The translations under genes were made by a program, and so were the position numbers. A stretch of DNA of 64,000 nucleotides from Bailinhaonella thermotolerans (lineage in GTDB: Bacteria; Actinomycetota; Actinomycetes; Streptosporangiales; Streptosporangiaceae), in the NCBI RefSeq assembly GCF_003594875.1, contig NZ_QZEY01000003.1, forward strand, positions 372,001 to 436,000, given 5' to 3'. The stretch's first letter is position 1, and every line of letters starts with the position of its first letter. Positions 38,464 to 48,329 of the stretch are shown here, piece after piece. The notes beneath the pieces are model-generated. The model made no database searches. It had not been told where the DNA came from and saw only the letters and a list, made by a program, of their open reading frames with translations.

Positions 38464-40278
38464 GTGTCCCAACAGGTCCCCGGCCTTGACCAGCCTCCGA
38501 CCAGCAACCGCGAGCTGATCGAGTGGGTCGGCGAGATCGCGGCGCTGACCCAGCCCGACAACGTCGTCTGGTGCGACGGGTCCGACGCCGAATGGCAGCG
38601 CCTGACCGACCTCCTGGTTGAGCAGGGCACCTTCAAGCGGCTCGACCCCGCGAAACGCCCCAACAGCTTCTACGCCGCGTCGGACCCCAGTGACGTGGCG
38701 CGCGTCGAGGACCGCACCTACATCTGCTCGGAACGCGAGGAGGACGCGGGCCCGACGAACAACTGGATCGCCCCCGACGAGATGCGGCGCACGTTCGGCG
38801 AGCTGTTCAAGGGCAGCATGCGCGGGCGCACCATGTACGTCGTCCCCTTCTGCATGGGCCCCCTCGGCGGCCCCATCTCGCAGCTCGGCGTGGAGATCAC
38901 CGACTCTCCGTACGTCGCGGTGTCGATGCGGGTCATGACCCGCATGGGTGAGCCGGCGCTGCGCCTCATCGAGGAGCGCGGCGACTTCGTGCGCTGCGTG
39001 CACTCCGTCGGCGCGCCGCTGGAGCCCGGCCGGCGGGACGTGCCCTGGCCGTGCAACTCCACGAAGTACATCTCCCACTTCCCCGAGACCCGCGAGATCT
39101 GGTCCTACGGCTCGGGGTACGGCGGCAACGCCCTGCTCGGCAAGAAGTGCTACGCGCTGCGCATCGCCAGCGTGATGGCCCGCGACGAGGGCTGGCTGGC
39201 CGAGCACATGCTGATCCTCAAGCTCACCCCGCCCGGCGGGGAGCCCCGGTACGTCGCCGCCGCGTTCCCCTCGGCCTGCGGCAAGACCAACCTCGCCATG
39301 CTCCAGCCCACGATCCCCGGCTGGAAGGTCGAGACGATCGGCGACGACATCGCCTGGATGCGCTTCGGCGAGGACGGGCGGCTGTACGCCATCAACCCCG
39401 AGGCGGGCTTCTTCGGCGTCGCGCCCGGCACCGGCCAGAAGACCAACGCCAACGCCATCAAGACCCTCTGGGGCAACAGCGTCTTCACCAACGTCGCCCT
39501 CACCGAGGACGGCGACGTGTGGTGGGAGGGCCTGACCGACGAGCCCCCGGCCGGGCTGACCGACTGGAAGGGCCGGCCCTGGACCCCCGAGTCCGGCGAG
39601 CCCGCCGCGCACCCGAACGCGCGCTTCACCACGCCGGCGTCCCAGTGCCCGACGATCGCCCCTGAGTGGGAGGACCCGAAGGGCGTGCCCATCAGCGCGA
39701 TCCTGTTCGGCGGGCGCCGCGCGACGGCGGTGCCGCTGGTGACCGAGTCGTTCGACTGGCAGCACGGCGTCTTCCTCGGGGCCAACGTCGCCTCCGAGAA
39801 GACCGCCGCCGCCGAGGGCAAGGTCGGCGAGCTCCGCCGCGACCCCTTCGCCATGCTGCCGTTCTGCGGGTACAACATGGGCGACTACTTCGCCCACTGG
39901 ATCAAGGTCGGCGCGACGGCGGACCCGGAGAAGCTGCCGCGGATCTACTACGTCAACTGGTTCCGCAAGAACGACCGGGGCGAGTTCGTCTGGCCGGGCT
40001 TCGGCGAGAACAGCCGCGTCCTCAAGTGGATCATCGAGCGGCTCGACGGCAAGGCCGACGCGGTCAAGACCCCGATCGGCAACGTCCCGACGCGCGAGTC
40101 CCTGGACCTGGACGGCCTCGACCTGTCCGAGGACGACCTGCGGACCCTCCTCGAGGTGGACCAGGAGGTCTGGAAGGAGGAGGCCGCGCTGATCCCCGAC
40201 CACTTCCGCACCTTCGGCGACCACCTGCCCAAGGAGCTGTGGGAGGAGTACCGCGTCCTCCTGGACCGCCTCGGCTGA
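38464..40278 (+). CDS. pckG: Phosphoenolpyruvate carboxykinase (GTP)
   Basis: Interconverts oxaloacetate plus GTP with PEP, CO2 and GDP at the gluconeogenic/anaplerotic branch point; 604 residues, the usual GTP-enzyme length. Kinase loop with the reactive cysteine: FPSACGKTN (C272, K274). The substrate loop is [19 protein letters not shown], metal-site residues lie in [10 protein letters not shown], and the guanine-binding region [23 protein letters not shown] is intact. GTG 38464 with GAGGAG upstream. A 244-bp leader region carries a DasR/GntR-like inverted repeat, suggesting nutrient-dependent control. Confidence 0.97.
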   Translation: MSQQVPGLDQPPTSNRELIEWVGEIAALTQPDNVVWCDGSDAEWQRLTDLLVEQGTFKRLDPAKRPNSFYAASDPSDVARVEDRTYICSEREEDAGPTNNWIAPDEMRRTFGELFKGSMRGRTMYVVPFCMGPLGGPISQLGVEITDSPYVAVSMRVMTRMGEPALRLIEERGDFVRCVHSVGAPLEPGRRDVPWPCNSTKYISHFPETREIWSYGSGYGGNALLGKKCYALRIASVMARDEGWLAEHMLILKLTPPGGEPRYVAAAFPSACGKTNLAMLQPTIPGWKVETIGDDIAWMRFGEDGRLYAINPEAGFFGVAPGTGQKTNANAIKTLWGNSVFTNVALTEDGDVWWEGLTDEPPAGLTDWKGRPWTPESGEPAAHPNARFTTPASQCPTIAPEWEDPKGVPISAILFGGRRATAVPLVTESFDWQHGVFLGANVASEKTAAAEGKVGELRRDPFAMLPFCGYNMGDYFAHWIKVGATADPEKLPRIYYVNWFRKNDRGEFVWPGFGENSRVLKWIIERLDGKADAVKTPIGNVPTRESLDLDGLDLSEDDLRTLLEVDQEVWKEEAALIPDHFRTFGDHLPKELWEEYRVLLDRLG

Positions 40279-40429
40279 CCCCGTCGCGCCGCGGAGCCCG
40301 TCACCCCCTGGGATGGCGGGCTCCGGCCCGTTCCGGGCTCCTCCCCGGGCTCCCGCCCGCTCCTTCCGCCGGTACGGCTCCCGCCGCCCGCCCGCCGCCG
40401 TGCGCCTCCCGCCGTGCGGCCGCCGCCGC

Positions 40430-40560
40430 GCGCCCCGCCGTACGGCTCGCGCGCGGGCCGCCCGCCGTACGGGCTGGGCCGGGCGTGCGCCGCCGTACGG
40501 CTCGGCGGGGGGCGTGTCGCCGTACGGCTCGGCGGAGTGGGTGTGGTCGTACGGCCTTCG
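40430..40560. repeat. Cluster of GCCGTACGGC palindromes
   Basis: The 10-bp palindrome GCCGTACGGC occurs perfectly at 40437, 40492 and 40519, with several one-off variants, in the 472-bp gap between pckG and the TIGR04222 gene. Similar clusters lie near 22385, 46870, 55950, 59770 and 61590. I see no gene in the gap. Confidence 0.7.
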
Positions 40561-40750
40561 CGGGGGCGCTCCGCCGCCACGGGCGGAAAGGGATGGCGGC
40601 GGGGGGTTCCGGGAGGGGGCGGCGGGTGCTTACCATCGCGGCACCGGTAGGGCCGCCCCGGAGCTTCGGGTCATGCCGAGCGGTTGTCGCGAACCTTGGG
40701 GCGGGCCGGTCGCCGGGTTGGCGACGGGGGTTCTTCGCCGGAGGTGGGCG

Positions 40751-41752
40751 ATGGGAACTGTCCTAACGATCCTGCTGGTGGTGGGCGCTGTCGCCCTCCT
40801 GGTGCTCGCGACGGGGGTGCGGAAGGAGCACCGGAGGGCCCGCTACGTCGACAACGTCCACGGGGCGCGGCCGCTGGGCGACTACGAGCTGGCCTACCTG
40901 GCCGGAGGGCCCCGGCGGGCGGTCAACACGGCGCTGGCGGCGCTCGCGGCCCGGGGGGAGGTCCGGGTGGCGCGCGGAGGGACGGTCACGGGCGTGGCGG
41001 GCGCCGCCTCGTCGGCCGACCCGATCGAGCACGCGGTTCTCCAGGCCGTCAACGCGAGCCCGGGCGGGCGGTCCGCCGGAGAGGTGCGCCACGAGGTCGG
41101 GAACGGCCCGGCGATGGACGCGCTCGCGGAACACCTGCGGCGGGACGGGCTGCTGCTCCGGCGCGACGCCGTCCACGGGGCCGTCCGGCTCAACGGATGG
41201 CTCCTCGGGGCGTCGATCGGCTTGCTGGGCCTGGCCGTCGTCGCCACGGTGTCGCTGGTCACCGGGGCGGACACGGGCGGGCAGGCGTTCGCCGCGCTGG
41301 TCCTGGCCGGACTCGGGTTCCTGGGGCACCGCGCGTTCCGGCGGCGGCTCGCCGGGTCGCTCACGACCGCCGGGGCCTACGCCCTGGAGCGCGCGCGGCG
41401 GCGGCACCCGCGCCCGCGGACCTCCCTGGGCGTGCAGACCAGCGCCCACCTGGCGCTGGCGCCGGTCGGGCTGTACGGCCTGACCGCCTTCCCCGACCAG
41501 GAGACGGCCGACGCGCTGGGCACGCGACGTGACGACTCGGGGGCCGGCCAGGCGTGTTCGTCGGGAGCCTGCGGCGGGGCGCACGGCGGCGAGCCCGGCA
41601 CCGGCGACTGGACCTGCGGGACGGGCGCGAGCTGCTCCGGCTCCTCCTGCGGGGCGAGCGGAAGCTGGGGCGGCGGCGGTGGCGGCGCTGACGGCGGCTC
41701 CGGCGGCGGCTGCGGGGGAGGCGGTGGAGGCTGCGGCGGCGGTGGCGGCTGA
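40751..41752 (+). CDS. TIGR04222-type membrane protein with Cys/Gly-rich tail
   Basis: A 333-residue protein: membrane helix at 3-22, a globular cytoplasmic domain (about 30-145) starting DNVHGARPLGDYELAYLAGGPRRAVNTAL, the hallmark of TIGR04222, two more helices (150-170, 178-193), a basic segment and a low-complexity tail from about 262. The tail has seven cysteines (269, 274, 289, 295, 300, 321, 328) among Gly/Ser/Ala and ends in a poly-Gly run. The conserved-body, variable Cys-rich-tail design is typical of the family. The next gene, 128 bp on, encodes a DUF692 oxidase, a class known to modify cysteines in peptides, so the tail is a candidate substrate; that is inference. ATG with GGAGGT nearby. 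Confidence 0.83.
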   Translation: MGTVLTILLVVGAVALLVLATGVRKEHRRARYVDNVHGARPLGDYELAYLAGGPRRAVNTALAALAARGEVRVARGGTVTGVAGAASSADPIEHAVLQAVNASPGGRSAGEVRHEVGNGPAMDALAEHLRRDGLLLRRDAVHGAVRLNGWLLGASIGLLGLAVVATVSLVTGADTGGQAFAALVLAGLGFLGHRAFRRRLAGSLTTAGAYALERARRRHPRPRTSLGVQTSAHLALAPVGLYGLTAFPDQETADALGTRRDDSGAGQACSSGACGGAHGGEPGTGDWTCGTGASCSGSSCGASGSWGGGGGGADGGSGGGCGGGGGGCGGGGG

Positions 41753-41880
41753 GCCGTGAGGCGCGGAGTCATCCACAGGCGGTTCCGTTGTCCACAGGCG
41801 GGCGTGAAGGGCCGGGGCGGGCCTCCGCGATGTCATAACGTCCGAAGCGACAGGCCGGACGCGGTGGCGAGGAGGCGGCC

Positions 41881-43641
41881 ATGAGCACGGTTCGGAGCAC
41901 TGATCGGAACATTGAGCGGAGCGCGGTTCGGAGCGCGGAGGGCGCGGCGGGGGATCACGGTGGATTCGGGGTCGGCATCGGGTGGCGGCCCGAGCTGGAC
42001 CTGACGGTGGAGCGGCTGCCGGGCATCGGGTTCGTCGAGGTGATCGCGGAGACGCTGCGGCCCCCGGCCGTGCCCGAGTCGCTGCGGATCCTGCGCGACC
42101 GCGGTGTCCGCGTGGTCCCGCACGGGGTCGGGCTGGGCATCGGCGGCGCGGATCCGCCCGACCCGCGCCGGCTGGAGCACCTGGCCCGCTGCGCGGAGGC
42201 CGTGGACGCGCCCCTGGTCAGCGAGCACCTCGCCTTCGTCCGCGGCGGCGGCCTGGAGGCCGGCCACCTGCTCCCCGTGCCGCGCACCCGCGAGAGCCTC
42301 GACATCCTGACCGCGAACGTACGGCTGGCGCAGGCCGCCCTCCCCGTCCCCCTCGCGCTGGAGAACGTCTCGGCGATCTTCGCCTGGCCGGGCGAGGAGC
42401 TGGGCGAGGCCGAGTTCCTCGCCGAGCTCGTCGCCAGGACCGGCGTCCACCTCCTCGTGGACGTGGCCAACCTCCACAACAACCGCGTCAACCTCGGCCT
42501 GGACCCCCTGGCCGCCCTGGACGCGCTCCCTCTCGGCTCCCTGGCCTACGTCCACGTGGCGGGCGGCTACGAGGTCCAGGGCGTCTGGCACGACACCCAC
42601 ACCCGCCCGCCCACCCCGGAGATCCTGACCCTCCTGGCCGAGCTGTGCCGACGTCACGCGCCCGCCGGCGTCCTGCTCGAATGGGACGCCGACTACCCCA
42701 GCGACAGCGCCCTCGCCGCCGAGCTGGACCGCATCCGCTCCCGCTCCCGGACCGCCCCCTGGTCTCCATCCGTCCACGAGAGACCGAGTGCGCCGGGTCC
42801 GCTCAGCGACGGCTCGCCGCGGCAGGCGCCGGCCGGGGACGGCCCGGAGACGGACGCTTCGCGCCGAGGGCCTGAGCCGACCGGCGAGGGGCCGGTCAGC
42901 GGCGGCTCGCGGTGGCCGGCGCGCGCCGCGGAGGTCCCGGAGGGAGGCGCTCCGCCGCGGCTTGAGCCGGGTGAGGAGGGATCGGCGGGCGACGGCTCGC
43001 GGCGGCCGGCCACGGGTGGGGAGAGACCGGAGGGGGACGTCCCGCGGTGGCGTCCTGAGCCGGGCCGTGCGGGGCCGGAGGGCGGGTCCGCTCGGGATCG
43101 GCTGGCGGCGGCGCAGGCGGCCGTGGTGGCGCACCTCGTGGCGGCGGGGCCGCTCCCCGAGGGCTTCGACCCGGACCGCATGCGCGTCCAGGCCCGCAGC
43201 CTGGTCGCCAAGCGCCGCGACGACGTGGCCCGCTCCTGGCCGTCCCTGGCCGCCTCCCTGGGCGACGACTACTCCCGCCTCTTCTTCGGCTACGCCAGCG
43301 GCCGCCCCAAGCCCCCCGGCGGCTCCCGAGCCGACGCCACCGCCTTCGCCGCCTGGCTGGCCGGCCACCACCGCCCCACACCCCCGGCCATCCCCACCCC
43401 GACCCCCTCGGCGCCGTCCCCCTCAGTCCCGGTCCCCTCAGTCCCGGCCCGTGCAGTCCCGGCCCCTTCAGGGCCGCCCCGCTCCGGCCGGGCCTCCTCG
43501 TCCCTGGTCCCGTCCCCCGGGGTTTCCGCCGAGCCCCCGCCCGCGTCCCGGCCGCGCCCTCCCGGCGCGATCGGGCGCGTCCTCCGCCTCCTCTCACCCG
43601 CGCGCCTGTTCGCCGCCGGACGCCGTGACCATCACCCCTGA
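41881..43641 (+). CDS. DUF692 (MNIO) oxidase fused to a partner-like C-terminal domain
   Basis: A 586-residue protein. Residues ~28-285 are a DUF692 TIM barrel (multinuclear non-haem iron oxidase, as MbnB, TglH): H81 in PHGVGLGIGG, SEHLAF (H116), LENVS (E161, N162), DVANLHN (D194), HVAGG (H225) and DTHTRP (D238, H240). MNIOs use iron and O2 to remodel cysteine or other residues of peptides. A 110-residue Pro/Gly/Glu linker leads to a second domain (about 405-495; RSLVAKRRDDVARSWPSLAASLGDDYSRLFFGYA) resembling the DUF2063-like partners that normally present the peptide, then a Pro/Ser tail. ATG with GAGGAGGC close upstream; follows the TIGR04222 gene on the same strand. Confidence 0.85.
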   Translation: MSTVRSTDRNIERSAVRSAEGAAGDHGGFGVGIGWRPELDLTVERLPGIGFVEVIAETLRPPAVPESLRILRDRGVRVVPHGVGLGIGGADPPDPRRLEHLARCAEAVDAPLVSEHLAFVRGGGLEAGHLLPVPRTRESLDILTANVRLAQAALPVPLALENVSAIFAWPGEELGEAEFLAELVARTGVHLLVDVANLHNNRVNLGLDPLAALDALPLGSLAYVHVAGGYEVQGVWHDTHTRPPTPEILTLLAELCRRHAPAGVLLEWDADYPSDSALAAELDRIRSRSRTAPWSPSVHERPSAPGPLSDGSPRQAPAGDGPETDASRRGPEPTGEGPVSGGSRWPARAAEVPEGGAPPRLEPGEEGSAGDGSRRPATGGERPEGDVPRWRPEPGRAGPEGGSARDRLAAAQAAVVAHLVAAGPLPEGFDPDRMRVQARSLVAKRRDDVARSWPSLAASLGDDYSRLFFGYASGRPKPPGGSRADATAFAAWLAGHHRPTPPAIPTPTPSAPSPSVPVPSVPARAVPAPSGPPRSGRASSSLVPSPGVSAEPPPASRPRPPGAIGRVLRLLSPARLFAAGRRDHHP

Positions 43642-43784
43642 CCGTTCCGCCGGCTTCGACCGGGCTTCGGGGCCGGGGTGCGTGGCAGGGGCCGAGGCCG
43701 GGATCTGGGGAATGGGCGAGGCGGTGAGCTGGGGCGTCGGGGAAGGAGACGGGGAATCTGGGGGATGTTGACCCGGGCGGGGGA

Positions 43785-44375
43785 TTGAAGCGGAGCTCAG
43801 CGGAGATTGCCTGGTTCGTGGGGATTTTGCGGTGTGTGGATGGCTCCGAGTTGCGGGTCGTGCCGGTGGCGTGCCGGGACCGGGAGGGGACGCCGTATGA
43901 GGTGACGCTGGACCTGGAACGGGACGGCACGCCGTACGGCGCCGTGGGGGAGCGGTGCGGATGGTTCCTCGCCCGGGTGGGGCATCTGCTGGAGGAGGCG
44001 CGGGCCGACGAGTCCTCGTGGCCGGATCCCGACGACCGGTTCCCGTGCAGCCGCGACGGCGAGCTGTTCGAGTTCCGCTACCGGGAGCGGGTGGACGTGC
44101 CGGTGGCCGGGGAGTTCCGGTGCCACGTGCGGAGCGATTCGGCGTGGGAGAAGGCGACCGGCTGGCGGCTGCACCGCAGGGCGTTCGTCGAGGCGTGGGG
44201 CTCGACGGGGACCGCCGTCCGCGCCGTGCTCACCTCCACGGAGCTGGCGGAGTTCCTGGCCGAACTCGTCGCGGACGCCGAGCAGGAGCTGGGCACTTCC
44301 TATGGAGAATCGGTGCGCCTGGGACAGCCCCCAATTTCCGCAGATGGGGTGCCGATTCGGCTCGGCGCGGGATAA
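43785..44375 (+). CDS. Hypothetical protein
   Basis: A 196-residue soluble protein I do not recognise. It opens with EIAWFVGILRCVDGSELRVVPVACRDREG, a beta-rich segment, then an acidic central part and a C-terminal helix (SSTELAEFLAELVADAEQELG-like). There is no signal peptide or membrane segment. The start is uncertain: TTG 43785 after GGGCGGGGG is the only one giving a full-length frame. It lies between the DUF692 gene (143 bp upstream) and the cis-prenyltransferase gene (83 bp downstream), all on the plus strand. Third-position G/C bias supports coding. Confidence 0.6.
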   Translation: MKRSSAEIAWFVGILRCVDGSELRVVPVACRDREGTPYEVTLDLERDGTPYGAVGERCGWFLARVGHLLEEARADESSWPDPDDRFPCSRDGELFEFRYRERVDVPVAGEFRCHVRSDSAWEKATGWRLHRRAFVEAWGSTGTAVRAVLTSTELAEFLAELVADAEQELGTSYGESVRLGQPPISADGVPIRLGAG

Positions 44376-44458
44376 TGGCGTGCCGGGTGGGCCGTAAGCT
44401 GCGGTAAGCCCCGAAGCCCCCGGATGAGCGGGCGGGGCGGCAAACGGAGGGTTTTCAC

Positions 44459-45220
44459 ATGGGACTGCGCGATCTCGTATACCGGCTGTACGAACGCCGG
44501 ATCGAGGCGTCGCTGTCCCCCGAGACCAGGCCGCGGCACATCGGCGTGATCGTCGACGGCAACCGCCGCTGGGCCCGTGCGATGGGCATGAAGGGCGTGC
44601 GCGGCGGCTACCAGAAGGGCGCCGACAAGATCTCCGAGCTGCTCCAGTGGAGCGACGAGGCCGGGGTCGAGGTCGTCACGCTCTGGCTGCTCTCCACCGA
44701 CAACCTGGCCCGCCCCAAGGAGGAGCTGGACCCCCTGCTCAGGGTCATCGAGGACCTGGTCACCAACCTGGCCAAGCAGGGCCGGCACGTGAAGCCGGTC
44801 GGCGCGCTGGACCTCCTCCCCGACCACACCGCGCGGGTGCTGAAAGACGCGAAAGAGGGCACAGCCCACCAACCGGGCATGATTGTGAACGTTGCGGTTG
44901 GGTATGGAGGTAGGCGTGAGATCGCTGATGCGGTGCGCTCCCTCCTACAGGAACACGCGAGCAAAGGCGCGAGCATCGAGGAGATCGTCGAGGTCCTCGA
45001 CGTCGAGCACATCGCGGAGCATCTCTACACGCGCGGCCAGCCCGATCCGGACCTGGTCATCCGCACATCGGGAGAGCAGCGGCTCTCGGGCTTCCTGCTC
45101 TGGCAGAGCGCTCACTCGGAGTTCTACTTCTGCGAGGCCTTCTGGCCGGACTTCCGCAAGGTGGACTTCCTGCGCGCGCTCCGCTCGTACGCCGCGCGGC
45201 ACCGCCGGTACGGCTCCTGA
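44459..45220 (+). CDS. Short-chain cis-prenyltransferase (isoprenyl diphosphate synthase)
   Basis: Condenses isopentenyl diphosphate with an allylic diphosphate in cis; 253 residues. Motifs: IVDGNRRWA with catalytic D33, WLLSTDNLARP, RTSGEQRLSGFLLWQ and YFCEAFWPDF. It corresponds in position and character to Rv1086, the Z-farnesyl diphosphate synthase that starts decaprenyl phosphate synthesis, so a short product is likelier than undecaprenyl diphosphate; that assignment rests on synteny. ATG with GGAGGG about seven nt upstream. Product lipid would support wall glycan and arabinan/teichoic carrier supply. Confidence 0.9.
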   Translation: MGLRDLVYRLYERRIEASLSPETRPRHIGVIVDGNRRWARAMGMKGVRGGYQKGADKISELLQWSDEAGVEVVTLWLLSTDNLARPKEELDPLLRVIEDLVTNLAKQGRHVKPVGALDLLPDHTARVLKDAKEGTAHQPGMIVNVAVGYGGRREIADAVRSLLQEHASKGASIEEIVEVLDVEHIAEHLYTRGQPDPDLVIRTSGEQRLSGFLLWQSAHSEFYFCEAFWPDFRKVDFLRALRSYAARHRRYGS

Positions 45221-45495
45221 ATCCCCTGCCATCCAGCGAACTCCGCAGGAAAAGCACGTTAACACCCTGTTTCACCCTGGCGTGCGACCCTTGGCAGAGG
45301 GAATAAAGGACGTACCTTGGTAGGTGAGTCGGTCCGGCTGCTGTCCGGATCACTTGTCTCGGGAGAGGGCCCGCATTTGCGCGAGAGCGTGATGGCACGA
45401 AGGGCCGGATCCCGGCCCGCCTGCACACGGGCCCGGAACCGGTTCACTCATCACTCTGTGCAGGGCGCCGATCTCGGGCGCCCGGGGGAGAACGC

Positions 45496-46800
45496 GTGGC
45501 CACATCCTCGACCCGCCGTACCTACGTCCTCGACACCTCGGTCCTGCTCGCCGACCCCGCGGCGCTGACGCGCTTCGCCGAGCATGAGGTGGTCCTGCCG
45601 ATCGTCGTGATCACCGAGTTGGAGGCCAAGCGTCACCACCCCGAGCTTGGGTACTTCGCGCGGAAGGCGTTGCGGTACCTCGATGACCTGCGGTTGCGGC
45701 ACGGACGGCTGGACGAGGCGCTTCCCGTCGGGGACGACGGCGGGACCGTCCGGGTGGAGCTCAACCACAGCGACCCCTCGATCCTGCCGGTGGGCTTCAG
45801 GCTGGGCGACAACGACACCCGCATCCTCACGGTGGCGCGGGCGCTCGCGGCGGAGGGCCACGACGTGGTGCTCGTGTCCAAGGACCTGCCGATGCGGGTC
45901 AAGGCCGCCTCGATCGGGCTGGCGGCCGAGGAGTACCGCGCGGAGCTGGTCTTCGAGTCAGGCTGGACCGGCATGGCCGAGCTGACCGTCGCCGAGAGCG
46001 ACGTGGAGACGCTGTTCGAGTCCGGCGCGCTGGATCTGGCCGAGGCCGCGGAACTGCCCTGCAACACGGGCCTGCGGCTGCTGTCCACGCGCGGCTCGGC
46101 GCTGGGCCGGGTCATGCCCGACAAGTCGGTCAAGCTGGTGCGCGGCGACCGCGAGGTCTTCGGCCTGCACGGGCGTTCGGCCGAGCAGCGCATCGCCCTC
46201 GACCTGCTCATGGACAACGACATCGGCATCGTCTCGATGGGCGGCCGCGCGGGCACCGGCAAGTCCGCGCTCGCCCTGTGCGCGGGCCTGGAGGCCGTGC
46301 TCGAACGCGGCCAGCACCGCAAGGTCGTCGTCTTCCGCCCGCTGTACGCCGTGGGCGGGCAGGACCTCGGCTACCTGCCGGGCTCGGAGAACGAGAAGAT
46401 GAGCCCGTGGGCGCAGGCCGTCTTCGACACGCTCGGCGCGGTCACCACGCCCGAGGTGATCGAGGAGGTGCTCGACCGCGGGATGCTGGAGGTCCTGCCG
46501 CTGACCCACATCCGCGGCCGCTCCCTGCACGACGCGTTCGTGATCGTGGACGAGGCGCAGTCCCTCGAACGCGGCGTCCTGCTCACGGTCCTGTCCCGCA
46601 TCGGGGCCGGCTCCCGCGTGGTCCTCACCCACGACGTGGCGCAGCGCGACAACCTGCGGGTCGGCCGCCATGACGGCGTGGTCGCGGTGGTCGAGAAGCT
46701 CAAGGGCCACCCGCTGTTCGCCCACGTGACCCTGACCCGCTCGGAACGTTCCCCCATCGCCGCCCTCGTGACGGAGATGCTAGAGGACGTCGGCGTCTGA
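45496..46800 (+). CDS. phoH2: PhoH2: PIN nuclease-PhoH ATPase fusion
   Basis: A 434-residue fusion. The PIN domain (1-~140) keeps its acidic set D13, E41, D105 and D107 ([27 protein letters not shown]). The PhoH helicase-like ATPase (about 230-430) has Walker A GRAGTGKS near 250 and Walker [10 protein letters not shown] near 350. Characterised mycobacterial PhoH2 (Rv1095) unwinds and cleaves RNA in a sequence-specific, ATP-dependent way, with a small upstream phoAT frame; I do not see a clear phoAT equivalent here. GTG start with GGGGGAG upstream. Confidence 0.92.
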   Translation: MATSSTRRTYVLDTSVLLADPAALTRFAEHEVVLPIVVITELEAKRHHPELGYFARKALRYLDDLRLRHGRLDEALPVGDDGGTVRVELNHSDPSILPVGFRLGDNDTRILTVARALAAEGHDVVLVSKDLPMRVKAASIGLAAEEYRAELVFESGWTGMAELTVAESDVETLFESGALDLAEAAELPCNTGLRLLSTRGSALGRVMPDKSVKLVRGDREVFGLHGRSAEQRIALDLLMDNDIGIVSMGGRAGTGKSALALCAGLEAVLERGQHRKVVVFRPLYAVGGQDLGYLPGSENEKMSPWAQAVFDTLGAVTTPEVIEEVLDRGMLEVLPLTHIRGRSLHDAFVIVDEAQSLERGVLLTVLSRIGAGSRVVLTHDVAQRDNLRVGRHDGVVAVVEKLKGHPLFAHVTLTRSERSPIAALVTEMLEDVGV

Positions 46801-46867
46801 CGCCGCCGAGGACCGGCCGCCGGGGGACGCGTGCGTGATCCGCGCCCCCCGGCGCCACCCTTCCCCG

Positions 46868-46928
46868 CCCGCGTACGGCGGGCGCGAGCCGTACGGCGGA
46901 AGCGGGCGCGAGCCGTACGGCGCGGGCG
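46868..46928. repeat. Direct repeat with GCCGTACGGC palindromes
   Basis: GGGCGCGAGCCGTACGGCG is present twice, 20-odd bp apart, after a CGTACGGC half, in the gap between phoH2 and the transglycosylase-like gene. No gene is visible between 46801 and 47197. Confidence 0.6.
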
Positions 46929-47041
46929 GCCCGGCGGCGGGACGCGGGGTGGAGCGGCGACGGGACGCGGGGTGGACCGGCGGGAGAAATCGGGCGGGAC
47001 GACGGGTGGGACGAATGGGGATGAAGGCCCGCGAAGTAGAG

Positions 47042-47057
47042 TGTGAGCAAAATCACA
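47042..47057. promoter_or_regulatory. Consensus CRP-type site upstream of the transglycosylase-like gene
   Basis: TGTGA-GCAAAA-TCACA is a perfect TGTGA-N6-TCACA palindrome, extended to GTGTGA..TCACAC, 140 bp upstream of the gene start. CRP/Cmr-family regulators of actinomycetes bind this sequence; M. tuberculosis CRP is known to act on rpfA, also a wall hydrolase gene. Confidence 0.65.
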
Positions 47058-47197
47058 CACAGCGGGGTCGTGGGCGAGAAACCCCAAGTACAGGGCCTGT
47101 TCGGGCAAAGAATGATCTAGACCGGTTCGTTAAGAGGTAAGGGGAGTCCCCTGTTCGGGTCGCACATCACCCCTTGCGTCTAGCAAGGTATGGCTCC

Positions 47198-48034
47198 GTG
47201 AGGTCACGTCATTCGGGTCGGGGGCACAGCAAGGGCAGGAGGCGCGCGGGAGCGACCCCGCAGCCCGATCAGCCCGCACAGGCGCAGGAACGCGTCCCCG
47301 TAGGCGTCGAGGAGACCCGGCGCTGGCTCGGGGGGCGCAAGCTCTTCGCGATCGCCGTCGCACTGGTCCTGGTCGGCGGCGGCACGGTCGGTGTGATCAA
47401 GCTCGCGGACATGGACGAACCCGCCGCGACCGCGGCCGCGGGGAAGCCGCTGACGCCGGAGGACGCCGCGCGCGTCCTGTTCGGCGACGCGGCCGGGGTG
47501 CCGGACGCCAGCGAGGTCGCGCAGGGCGATCCACGCAAGCCGCAGCCGCTCCCCAGCGACGACCCCTTCGTGGTCGCCGCGCTCGCGGAGATGAAGAAGA
47601 AGCAGCTCGGCGACTCCCGCAGGAAGCAGGACGACCCGCTGCGGCCCGTCGAGCGGCCCACGCCGACCCCGCCCGCCGGCGAGAACGGCAAGCCGGGCAA
47701 CCCGTTCGAGGTCCCGACCGGCTCCAACCCCACCCCGGGCTCCAACAAGGCCATCGGCAAGGAGATGAACGCCGCCAAGGGCTGGGCGTCCGAATGGGGC
47801 TGCCTGGAGCGCCTGTGGGACAAGGAGAGCGGCTGGAACCACAAGGCCTACAACCCCAGCTCGGGCGCGGGGGGCATCCCGCAGTCGCTGCCCGCCTCCA
47901 AGATGGCCAGCGCGGGCGCCGACTGGCGCACCAACCCGCGCACGCAGATCAAGTGGGGCCTGGGCTACATCGGCGGCCGCTACGGCTCCCCGTGCAAGGC
48001 CTGGGCGCACTGGCAGGCCCGCCACTGGTACTGA
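47198..48034 (+). CDS. Membrane-anchored transglycosylase-SLT-like protein
   Basis: A 278-residue protein: basic N-terminus, one membrane helix (about 48-68), a Pro/Asp-rich linker (about 90-185), and a C-terminal lysozyme-like domain with CLERLWDKESGWNHKAYNPSSGAGGIPQSLPASKMASAG, where the Glu of KESGW is the expected catalytic acid. Two cysteines (GCLER and SPCKAW) could form a disulfide. Family members cleave glycan strands or act in growth and resuscitation. GTG 47198 is preferred over TTG 47174, with a weak AAGG upstream. The upstream region holds a consensus CRP site and an AGGGGA-GTCCCCT hairpin. Confidence 0.87.
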   Translation: MRSRHSGRGHSKGRRRAGATPQPDQPAQAQERVPVGVEETRRWLGGRKLFAIAVALVLVGGGTVGVIKLADMDEPAATAAAGKPLTPEDAARVLFGDAAGVPDASEVAQGDPRKPQPLPSDDPFVVAALAEMKKKQLGDSRRKQDDPLRPVERPTPTPPAGENGKPGNPFEVPTGSNPTPGSNKAIGKEMNAAKGWASEWGCLERLWDKESGWNHKAYNPSSGAGGIPQSLPASKMASAGADWRTNPRTQIKWGLGYIGGRYGSPCKAWAHWQARHWY

Positions 48035-48329
48035 CCGGCGGGCACCCGGCCGGGCCCGGCCGATGACCCGGCCGGCGCCGCGCCGGCTCACCGGGTCCTC
48101 CCGCGGCGCACCGGGTCCTCCCGCGGCTCGCCGGCGGCTCGTCGCCCGGGGGCCCGCCGTCGCTCGGTGGTTCATCGGCGCTCGGTGGCTCGCCGGGCGC
48201 CCGGGGGTCATCGGGACGGCCGGCCCTCGCGCGTATGACCTAAGACGCACCTAAACCTGCGTCAGGACTGCGTCTGGACAGCGGCAAGGTCCCCGCCTCG
48301 CCGTACCCTCCTCCAGCACGCTGGCAGGC

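Noticed and set aside
45221-45495. tRNA or phoAT-like gene before phoH2
   Set aside because: No cloverleaf, and no short frame with a plausible start overlapping phoH2 was convincing.
47058-47197. c-di-AMP (ydaO) riboswitch upstream of the transglycosylase-like gene
   Set aside because: Such genes often carry it, but I could not find the conserved blocks of the motif in this leader.
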